DNA from: Bacteroidales bacterium
Lineage (GTDB): Bacteria; Bacteroidota; Bacteroidia; Bacteroidales; UBA932
Assembly: GCA_017472115.1 (NCBI GenBank)
Contig: JAFUQW010000040.1
Span: 1 to 6,061 of the forward strand
Reading direction: 5' to 3'
DNA length: 6,061 nucleotides
This document shows, piece after piece, positions 1-4,852 of this stretch. How positions within the stretch are numbered: the stretch's first letter is position 1; each line of letters begins with the position of its first letter. A program made the position numbers and the translations under genes. The notes under the pieces are model-generated. The model searched no databases, was not told where the DNA came from, and saw only the letters and a program-made list of their open reading frames with translations.

Positions 1-1242
1 AATTTGACTTCCATCGGTGAGTATGCTTTTCAGAATTGCACAGGACTGGAAACAATTGATATCTCAGGAGATGTCACGACCATATCGGAACACGCATTCT
101 CAAATTGTTCATCACTTAAGTCCTTAACCATCAATGATGGAACATCTATCATTGATCAATACGCATTCACAGATTGTACAAATCTTTCCGAAGTTTCATT
201 GCCGAACAGTCTGACTACAATAAATACAGGAGCATTCAGTTCTTGTAAATCACTTACACAGATAACACTTCCGGAAATAACGACTTTGGGATGGGGAGTA
301 TTTTTTAATTGTGGGTTACAATCCATCGTCTTGCCAGAAAGTTTAAGTGAAATTCCTGACGAGACTTTTCAATCTTGTGATAAACTTGAATACATCAGTA
401 TTCCGGAAAGCATTGTCAGTATCGGTGAAGAGGCTTTCGATTGGTGCAAAAGTCTGAAAAGAATATATATCCCGGAAAGTGTCACAACTGTCGGCGAAAG
501 GGCTTTCCGCGAGTGCGTAAGTCTGCAAGAGATAAACATTCCGGAAAGTATAACTTCATTAGGAAGATCATCTTTTGAAAGGTGTGAATCACTTGAATCC
601 ATAATCATTCCGGAAAGTATAAGCATCATTTCAGACTACGCATTCGACGAATGTTATTCATTGAAAAATGTTACACTCCCGGAAAGCATAACCAGTTTAG
701 GCACTCAGGCTTTCTATGGCTGTGCTTTCGAAAGTATAGAAATCCCGGAATCTGTCACACAGATAGGAGCCGGAACTTTTGCATATTGTGAAAACTTAAA
801 GAATCTTACAATTCCGGAGAGCATCAATCAGATAGGATGGATGGCCTTTGAAGGATGTATCGGTCTGAAAAGCATTTCCATACCATATGGTGTAACATTG
901 ATTCAGTCATGCCTATTTAATAAATGCTCATCATTGGCTGACATTGAACTTCCTGAAAGTATCACAGAAATTAAAGGATCTGCATTTCAAGGATGCTCAT
1001 CTTTGACGAGATTGACAATTCCATCAAGCGTCACAAGTATAGGGGATTATATGTTCTGCGGTTGTACATCTCTTGAAAGCCTTATTCTGAAACCGCTTAG
1101 CGTTCCGACAGGAGGCGGAGATCACCTGTTCCACAATTGTACAAACATACCTGAAATATTTGTTCCTGCCGAATCTATAGATGCATACAAAAGTGCACAA
1201 TATTGGAAATCTTACAAAGACAATATTTTCGCCATCGAATAA
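1..1242 (+). CDS. BspA-type leucine-rich repeat surface protein, 3' part
   Basis: The reading frame is open from the first base and ends with TAA at 1240-1242, so the true start lies upstream and only 413 codons are visible. Almost the whole stretch is leucine-rich repeats of the BspA / Treponema pallidum type (LRR_5). They have a 23-residue period of the form LxxIxIPESITxIGxxAFxxCxS, with a conserved Cys in each unit. The last 31 residues (IPEIFVPAES..., containing YKSAQYWKSYKDNIFAIE) match the cap usually seen at the C-end of such arrays, so the C-terminus is natural. Proteins of this family are generally exported and act in adhesion or binding of host or microbial ligands; the ligand cannot be told from sequence. 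The export signal and any other N-terminal domain are outside the window. No sorting domain follows the cap. The gene is convergent with the toxin gene, 40 bases away. Family assignment is firm; function is inferred. Confidence 0.9.
   Translation, partial: NLTSIGEYAFQNCTGLETIDISGDVTTISEHAFSNCSSLKSLTINDGTSIIDQYAFTDCTNLSEVSLPNSLTTINTGAFSSCKSLTQITLPEITTLGWGVFFNCGLQSIVLPESLSEIPDETFQSCDKLEYISIPESIVSIGEEAFDWCKSLKRIYIPESVTTVGERAFRECVSLQEINIPESITSLGRSSFERCESLESIIIPESISIISDYAFDECYSLKNVTLPESITSLGTQAFYGCAFESIEIPESVTQIGAGTFAYCENLKNLTIPESINQIGWMAFEGCIGLKSISIPYGVTLIQSCLFNKCSSLADIELPESITEIKGSAFQGCSSLTRLTIPSSVTSIGDYMFCGCTSLESLILKPLSVPTGGGDHLFHNCTNIPEIFVPAESIDAYKSAQYWKSYKDNIFAIE
46..1146 (+). repeat. Array of 16 BspA-like LRR units
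   Basis: Units begin at 46, 115, 184, 253, 316, 385, 454, 523, 592, 661, 727, 796, 865, 934, 1003 and 1072. A partial unit precedes 46. The standard length is 69 bases (23 residues). The unit at 253 has 21 residues, the one at 661 has 22, and the last, at 1072, has 25 with a GGG insertion before the cap. Nine units (all of 316-864 and the one at 934) carry the tripeptide PES at the start of the turn, mostly as CCGGAAAGT or CCGGAAAGC. The remaining positions have diverged in both protein and codons, so these are old repeats rather than a fresh tandem expansion. Confidence 0.85.
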
Positions 1243-1250
1243 TATGGCGA
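1229..1250 (+). other. Inverted repeat straddling the LRR gene stop
   Basis: TCGCCAT (1229-1235) and ATGGCGA (1244-1250) are perfect inverted arms of 7 bases with an 8-base loop containing the TAA stop. No T-run follows on the plus strand, so this is not a classical terminator by itself. It could stabilise the 3' end of the mRNA or be chance. Confidence 0.3.
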
Positions 1251-1262
1251 CAAAAATATCTT

Positions 1263-1289
1263 AAAAAACAGACGACAAATGATCATTTG
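1263..1289 (-). terminator. Weak candidate terminator of the toxin operon
   Basis: On the minus strand the toxin stop lies inside the 14-base palindrome CAAATGATCATTTG (1276-1289). A run of six T (A-run 1263-1268 on the plus strand) follows about seven bases later. The stem is short and A+T rich, about five base pairs with a four-base loop. It would be a poor terminator, but no better one is visible before the LRR gene. Confidence 0.22.
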
Positions 1290-1642
1290 AAATTCCGCTT
1301 GATCCGTTCACGGTCCTCAAGCGGTTTTTCATTTTTGTGATACAGTTCAATATAGACAATCCTTCTTTCTGCAGCAAAATATGCATAGACCAGTCTGAAG
1401 CCACTGTTGACTCCTTTGCCTTTAAATGAACGGCTGGCTATCTTCTTGACCTTGATCACACAAGTCTCAAGGCCTAATCCATCTATTCGGAAACTGAAAT
1501 TCGGGTTCGCTTCAGGATTATGCTTCAAGACTTTGCTTAATACATCAACATCTTCCGGCAAGGTACGGTACTTTTTCGACAGATTCTTCAGATCACGCTC
1601 AAACTCCACCAACTTCTCTATCTCAATCATCGCAATCTTCAT
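1283..1642 (-). CDS. RelE/ParE-family toxin, type II toxin-antitoxin system
   Basis: This 119-residue basic protein has the RelE/ParE-family layout. A helical N-part (FERDLKNLSKKYRTLPEDV, residues 14-32) is followed by a beta-sheet core: VIKVKKIASRSFKGKG (62-77), SGFRLVYAYF (80-89) and RRIVYIELYHKNEK (93-106). The C-terminal DRERIKRNFK (110-119) is charged. Toxins of this family with the basic KVKK, R83 and YHK positions usually cut mRNA at the ribosome, but ParE-like members poison gyrase, and the sequence does not decide between them. It is the second gene of an operon: the ATG at 1642 overlaps the antitoxin end by 20 bases. A second in-frame ATG at 1630 (MIEIEK) would reduce the overlap to 8. 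Neither has a clear Shine-Dalgarno sequence, so translational coupling to the antitoxin is likely. All expected core strands are present, so the gene looks intact. Confidence 0.82.
   Translation of the reverse strand: MKIAMIEIEKLVEFERDLKNLSKKYRTLPEDVDVLSKVLKHNPEANPNFSFRIDGLGLETCVIKVKKIASRSFKGKGVNSGFRLVYAYFAAERRIVYIELYHKNEKPLEDRERIKRNFK
1295..1329 (+). terminator. Rho-independent terminator for the LRR gene
   Basis: CCGCTTGA (1295-1302) pairs perfectly with TCAAGCGG (1317-1324). Inside it, CCG (1304-1306) pairs with CGG (1311-1313) around a TTCA loop. The hairpin is followed directly by TTTTT (1325-1329), then CA and a second run of five T. It starts 53 bases after the LRR stop and lies entirely within the coding sequence of the convergent toxin gene, whose last residues it encodes on the other strand. 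On the minus strand no T-run follows, so it should act only on rightward transcription. Confidence 0.6.
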
Positions 1643-2411
1643 TATAAGTTCTTACCGAATAAGGTGCTTCACGATAAAAGACAAGTTCATAATCAATTTC
1701 CTGACGATCCCCAGTAGCTTTCCACGGCATATCTCCGTGAGAATATTTACTGATTTCTACTGCCGACATGCCGCAAAGCTGATCGATCACCTTGTCGATA
1801 ACTTCAATCTCCGCCCCATTGAAAAGCCTTCTGTCTGATGCTACGAGAGGGAAATAGCGCTTCTGCTGATAGCCATAATATTTCACATTAAAGAATTGCA
1901 GAAGTCCGGAATCAACCATTTCCTTAAGTATATCGTTAACCTCTCTCGGTACCGGACCTTTTGCAAATTTCCTATAAGTGGCGCCTGTCAGATGTTCTTC
2001 ATAGATTTCATAATAATTGAAGTCCGAAAAATACAGAAGTTTATAAAGAACGGTCTCCCCCACATTAGGCCTTCCGGCACATTTCTCCAATATATATAAT
2101 ATGAGATTCTTGAATTTATCCACGTTGAAAGTCGGAACCGAAATTCGGATTTCTTCCTGCTCATTATCAGATATAACATCTATTCGATGCTCATACTTAA
2201 AGTCTGCAGACATGATTTCATCAAGAGAAAAATTAAGATGCTCGGCAAAAGCAGTCAATTCCAAAGCAGTGAGATTCCTTTTGCCTAATTCTATTTGAGC
2301 TAACGAAGAACGTGACATGCCGACCTGCATAGCCAACTCTTCTTGCGAAAGTCCGGCCTGCCCTCTCATCCATGCAATTCTTTTCCCTATTTCCTTATTA
2401 TCTTTATTCAT
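1623..2411 (-). CDS. HTH-Panacea (DUF4065) antitoxin and likely autorepressor
   Basis: This 262-residue protein has two domains. Residues about 8-66 form an HTH_3/XRE DNA-binding domain (GLSQEELAMQVGMSRSSLAQ around 20-39). Residues about 98-232 form a Panacea/SocA-like domain with its typical landmarks: KLLYFSDFNYY (124-134), GPVPRE (152-157) and SHGDMPW (224-230). Panacea domains are known as antitoxin domains that neutralise many unrelated toxins, and SocA is a Caulobacter member. The expected role here is to bind and block the downstream RelE-like toxin, while the HTH represses the operon. I chose the ATG at 2411, 7 codons inside the longest frame. That longer frame begins at a TTG at 2432, within the predicted -7 box. 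The ATG has a good GGAG (2421-2424) nine bases upstream. The Shine-Dalgarno sequence is unusual here, since the neighbouring genes have none. Composition is A+T rich compared with the genes to the right. Confidence 0.87.
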   Translation of the reverse strand: MNKDNKEIGKRIAWMRGQAGLSQEELAMQVGMSRSSLAQIELGKRNLTALELTAFAEHLNFSLDEIMSADFKYEHRIDVISDNEQEEIRISVPTFNVDKFKNLILYILEKCAGRPNVGETVLYKLLYFSDFNYYEIYEEHLTGATYRKFAKGPVPREVNDILKEMVDSGLLQFFNVKYYGYQQKRYFPLVASDRRLFNGAEIEVIDKVIDQLCGMSAVEISKYSHGDMPWKATGDRQEIDYELVFYREAPYSVRTYNEDCDD

Positions 2412-2420
2412 AACATTATT

Positions 2421-2424
2421 CTCC
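2421..2424 (-). promoter_or_regulatory. Shine-Dalgarno of the antitoxin gene
   Basis: On the minus strand GGAG is followed by AATAATGTT and then ATG at 2411, a spacing of nine bases. It decides the start in favour of the ATG over the upstream TTG at 2432. Other starts in the window (2684, 3903, 4853) show no comparable motif. Confidence 0.6.
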
Positions 2425-2429
2425 GACTG

Positions 2430-2437
2430 CAAATATA
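2430..2437 (-). promoter_or_regulatory. -7 box of the toxin-antitoxin promoter
   Basis: The minus strand reads TATATTTG, an exact match to the Bacteroidota -7 consensus TAnnTTTG, 18 bases before the antitoxin ATG. The -33 element is poor: only TGTG about 19 bases further upstream. Transcription would start near 2424, giving a leader of only about 13 bases with GGAG at its very beginning. Confidence 0.5.
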
Positions 2438-2441
2438 ATAC

Positions 2442-2474
2442 TTTGTCTTATATTCACACATATATTTGTCTTAT
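2442..2474 (-). promoter_or_regulatory. Candidate operator: two direct repeats of ATAAGACAAA
   Basis: The 10-base word TTTGTCTTAT (plus strand; ATAAGACAAA on the minus strand) occurs at 2442-2451 and again at 2465-2474. The copies are 23 bases apart, close to two helical turns, so two protein units could sit on the same face of the DNA. They lie immediately upstream of the antitoxin -7 box and cover its -33 region. This is the expected place for an operator bound by the antitoxin HTH domain. Binding is inferred; only the repeat is seen. Confidence 0.45.
2461..2468 (+). promoter_or_regulatory. Possible rightward -7 box in the divergent region
   Basis: TATATTTG on the plus strand matches TAnnTTTG exactly and overlaps the right-hand direct repeat. 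A TTTG at 2442-2445 is only 15 bases upstream, shorter than the usual spacing of about 19-21. If active it would give the epimerase mRNA a leader of about 210 bases containing the GTGGAGAAAC hairpins, and it would be controlled by whatever binds the repeats. The A+T-rich context makes a chance match quite possible. Confidence 0.22.
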
Positions 2475-2557
2475 TTTAAAACAAAATTCTTCTGATGATT
2501 CCATATTTGGATGTCTGATTTCATAGAGAAGGAGTATTCGGTAATGAGATTTCCATG

Positions 2558-2635
2558 AAAAGGCACCGATTCGTGGAGAAACGGTAGTTGATGGGCGGTT
2601 TCTCCACAAAAACTGGCATCTGCGTGGAGAAACGG
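2558..2635. repeat. Three-copy GTGGAGAAAC repeat, direct-inverted-direct
   Basis: GTGGAGAAAC is found at 2573-2582 and 2624-2633, and its exact reverse complement GTTTCTCCAC at 2598-2607. The two direct copies share the longer core CGTGGAGAAACGG (2572-2584, 2623-2635), preceded by A-rich DNA and GGCA (2562-2565, 2615-2618). The middle arm can pair with the left copy (15-base loop) or with the right copy (16-base loop), but not both. The stretch lies between the toxin-antitoxin promoter region and the epimerase promoter and encodes nothing convincing. It resembles a dispersed intergenic palindromic element or an RNA switch; the sequence alone does not decide. Confidence 0.6.
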
Positions 2636-2659
2636 GGCGAGGAGAGGAAAGTTATTTCG

Positions 2660-2667
2660 TATATTTG
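2660..2667 (+). promoter_or_regulatory. -7 box of the epimerase promoter
   Basis: TATATTTG is an exact TAnnTTTG match, 16 bases before the ATG at 2684. No TTTG is present at the expected -33 distance (about 2637-2640 is GCGA/GGCG-rich). Transcription from here would begin near 2674 and leave a leader of only about 10 bases. Confidence 0.42.
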
Positions 2668-2683
2668 TAGAAAATATGACTTT

Positions 2684-3844
2684 ATGCAGAGAAGAGACTT
2701 TCTTAAGACGGCAGGGGTGCTGGCGGTCGGAGCTGCGGCGGCGGGCAGCGGGATCCTAAACGGGTGCACCTCGGAGCGGAGATTCAATGTCAACAGACTC
2801 GGAACGGGAGAGGGCATGAGGCTGACTTTCAGGCCATACGAGCTTGAACTCCGGCATGTGTTCACCGTTTCATCCTACTCGCGCAAGACGACGCCGGGAG
2901 TGCAGGTACAGATCGATTATGAAGGATTTACCGGATATGGTGAAGCGTCCATGCCTCCGTATCTGGGACAGACCGTCGAAAGCGTGACGACGTTCCTGCA
3001 GAAGGTGGATCTCTCGCAGTTCAAGGATCCGTTCCAACTTGAGACCATTCTCGCGTACATTGACAGTCTCTCTCCTGGAGAAGAAGCTGCCAAAGCTGCT
3101 GTCGATATTGCTCTGCACGACCTTGTCGGAAAATTTCTCGGCGCGCCATGGTGGCGGATCTGGGGTCTGGACCCGACAAAGGCTCCGGACACGACTTTCA
3201 CAATCGGAATCGACACTCCGGAGGTCGTCCGCGAAAAGACCCGCGAATGTGCCGACCGCTTCAACATCCTGAAAGTCAAGGTCGGATTAGACAACGACAA
3301 GGAAATGATAAGCACCATCCGCGAGATTACAGACCTGCCTCTTGCAGTGGATGCGAACCAGGGATGGAAGGACAGGGAGCAGGCCCTCGACGAGATTTTC
3401 TGGCTCAAGGAAAACGGAGTGGTGATGGTTGAGCAGCCCATGGCTAAGGAGAGGATGGACGACAACGCATGGATCACCGAGCGCAGCCCTCTGCCGATAT
3501 TCGCAGACGAATCAATACAGCGCCTGCGCGACATTCCTTCGGTGAAGGGAGCCTATCACGGAATAAACATAAAGCTGATGAAGTGCACCGGCATGCGCGA
3601 GGCCTGGAAGATGGTCAACTACGCGCGCGCCGAAGGCATGAAGGTGATGGTCGGATGCATGACCGAGACTTCATGCGCCGTATCTGCTGCCGCCCAACTT
3701 GCTCCTGCTGTAGATTTCTGCGATCTCGACGGTAACCTGCTGATTACCAACGATTTCTTCCGCGGAATGGAAGTCATCGACGGACATATCGTCCTGCCTG
3801 ACCGTCCGGGAATCGGAGTGGAAAAGCTAAATGACCCTATATGA
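2684..3844 (+). CDS. Tat-exported lipoprotein dipeptide (Ala-Glu type) epimerase
   Basis: This 386-residue enolase-superfamily enzyme belongs to the muconate-lactonizing subgroup. It has a capping domain (about 45-165) and then a barrel. The catalytic lysines are in LKVKVG (K197, K199) and NIKLMK (K297). The Mg2+ ligands are D223 (VDANQGW), E250 (VEQP) and D275 (FADES). CDLDG (346-350) supplies the DxD signature of dipeptide epimerases, whose typical reaction interconverts L-Ala-D-Glu and L-Ala-L-Glu in murein peptide recycling. The exact dipeptide preference cannot be read off. The N-terminus is a Tat signal (QRRDFLK, 2-8, then an alanine-rich stretch) ending in a lipobox LNGC with Cys 28, so the mature enzyme should be a lipid-anchored envelope protein, unlike the cytoplasmic E. 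coli and B. subtilis enzymes. I chose the ATG at 2684. The frame runs back to 2588, but those 32 residues translate the repeat element and would bury the signal. No peptidase or transporter partner is adjacent. Confidence 0.88.
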   Translation: MQRRDFLKTAGVLAVGAAAAGSGILNGCTSERRFNVNRLGTGEGMRLTFRPYELELRHVFTVSSYSRKTTPGVQVQIDYEGFTGYGEASMPPYLGQTVESVTTFLQKVDLSQFKDPFQLETILAYIDSLSPGEEAAKAAVDIALHDLVGKFLGAPWWRIWGLDPTKAPDTTFTIGIDTPEVVREKTRECADRFNILKVKVGLDNDKEMISTIREITDLPLAVDANQGWKDREQALDEIFWLKENGVVMVEQPMAKERMDDNAWITERSPLPIFADESIQRLRDIPSVKGAYHGINIKLMKCTGMREAWKMVNYARAEGMKVMVGCMTETSCAVSAAAQLAPAVDFCDLDGNLLITNDFFRGMEVIDGHIVLPDRPGIGVEKLNDPI

Positions 3845-3845
3845 A

Positions 3846-3877
3846 CTTGACCCGGGTAATAGAATGGGATAATTTTG
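3846..3877 (+). promoter_or_regulatory. Promoter of the fimbrillin operon
   Basis: TAATTTTG (3870-3877) matches the Bacteroidota -7 consensus TAnnTTTG. Twenty bases before it is CTTG (3846-3849), close to the TTTG of the -33 element, at a normal spacing. The predicted start is near 3884, giving a leader of about 20 bases. It lies just after the epimerase stop, so the fimbrillin genes need not be read from the epimerase mRNA. No terminator for the epimerase is visible in the gap. Confidence 0.5.
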
Positions 3878-3902
3878 CGGTACTGAACTAAATTAACGAC
3901 AC

Positions 3903-4811
3903 ATGAGAAAGATTATTCTTTTTGCAGCAGTTGCCGCTACACTTGTGTGCAGCTGCGAACAGCCGGCACCTGCACCGGGACCTGAACCTGTAATTCCTAC
4001 ACCTCAACCGGACAGGATTCCTATCAGGCTAAGCACAGACATCTCCACCAAGGCGACAGACAACGGCTATGAGCACGGAGACAAGATCGGTGTCTATACT
4101 GTCAATTATGTAAATGACGAGGCAGGCTCTCTTGCAAATTCCGGCAACCATCTGGACAACGAGGGATTCACATTGGACGGCACGGAATGGAAGTCAGACA
4201 ACGAAGTATATTGGGCTGACCAGACCACACCGGCTGATTTCTACTGCTACTATCCTTACACTGAAACTGTGGCTGACGTGGCTGCACTGAACTTCAGCGT
4301 GCAGGAAGACCAGAGCACTATAGAAGGATACAAGGCCAGCGAACTTCTCTGGGGAAAGACAGAAGGAGCGAGACCTTCGGCTGACCCTGTAAAGATAACG
4401 ACAAGGCATGCACTCAGCAATGTCATCATCTATGTGGCACCGGGTAAGGGATATACCGAAGAGACTCTTGCAGCCGAGGAAATAACTGTGACCATCACAG
4501 GCGTAAAGACCACAGCCAATCTCGACCTCTCAACAGGCAAGGTAACTGCTGACGGCGACCTCAAGAACATTACTCCTTACAAGGAAAGCGGCTGGTGGAG
4601 AGCCCTCGTAGTGCCTCAGGACATCACAGGAACACAAATCATCAAAGTTGCGGTTGGTTCGGACGAATACACTCTCAGTCAGACAGTTACATTCGAGCAG
4701 AATAAACAGCACACCTGCACACTCACCATCAACAAGATAGGCGAAGGCGTGAACATCAGCATCGGAGGATGGGAAAGCGCAGACACTGATTTCGGCGGAA
4801 CCCTCGACTGA
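3903..4811 (+). CDS. Fimbrillin family (Mfa-like) lipoprotein
   Basis: This 302-residue protein has a lipoprotein signal peptide with VCSC and Cys 18 as the lipidated residue. A proline-rich linker follows (about 21-37), then a complete fimbrillin/Mfa-like_1 domain. Landmarks in the usual order are TKATDNG plus GDKIGVY (49-65), VYW (102-104), FYCYYPY (113-119), ELLWGK (147-152), the HALS strand (169-172), LDLSTGKVT (207-215), ALVVPQ (234-239) and the terminal Trp (W290). Members are type V pilin subunits or accessory tip proteins: exported as lipoproteins, moved to the outer surface and assembled by strand exchange after proteolytic trimming. Whether this one is a shaft or accessory subunit cannot be decided. 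The start has no Shine-Dalgarno but is preceded by an A-rich leader, as is common in this phylum. It is followed after 41 bases by a second fimbrillin, without terminator or promoter between them, so the two are probably one operon. Confidence 0.87.
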   Translation: MRKIILFAAVAATLVCSCEQPAPAPGPEPVIPTPQPDRIPIRLSTDISTKATDNGYEHGDKIGVYTVNYVNDEAGSLANSGNHLDNEGFTLDGTEWKSDNEVYWADQTTPADFYCYYPYTETVADVAALNFSVQEDQSTIEGYKASELLWGKTEGARPSADPVKITTRHALSNVIIYVAPGKGYTEETLAAEEITVTITGVKTTANLDLSTGKVTADGDLKNITPYKESGWWRALVVPQDITGTQIIKVAVGSDEYTLSQTVTFEQNKQHTCTLTINKIGEGVNISIGGWESADTDFGGTLD

Positions 4812-4852
4812 TCTGCAGACTGAACTGAAGTTTCCTATTAAAGACAAGATAA

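Noticed and set aside
1..1242. LRR gene as target of a diversity-generating retroelement
   Set aside because: No template repeat or reverse transcriptase is in the window, and the variation is spread over old repeats rather than concentrated at adenine positions.
2412..2432. TTG start at 2432 for the antitoxin
   Set aside because: It overlaps the predicted -7 box and lacks a ribosome site, whereas the ATG at 2411 has GGAG at good spacing.
2573..2633. Possible CRISPR-like repeats
   Set aside because: Only three 10-base copies, one of them inverted, with unequal degenerate surroundings and no cas gene.
2588..2683. Upstream extension of the epimerase frame, adding 32 residues
   Set aside because: It translates the GTGGAGAAAC repeat and would place a non-signal sequence before a clear Tat/lipobox signal starting at 2684.
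2521..2865. Minus-strand 114-codon frame
   Set aside because: It runs antisense to the epimerase start and across the repeat element, with no family-like sequence and no start signals.
2917..3534. 205-codon minus-strand frame
   Set aside because: It is antisense to the conserved core of the epimerase; the Ser/Arg-rich translation is typical of a G+C-rich shadow.
3850..3857. ACCCGGGT palindrome after the epimerase
   Set aside because: It is a short 8-base palindrome without loop or T-run; it is not a credible terminator or operator.
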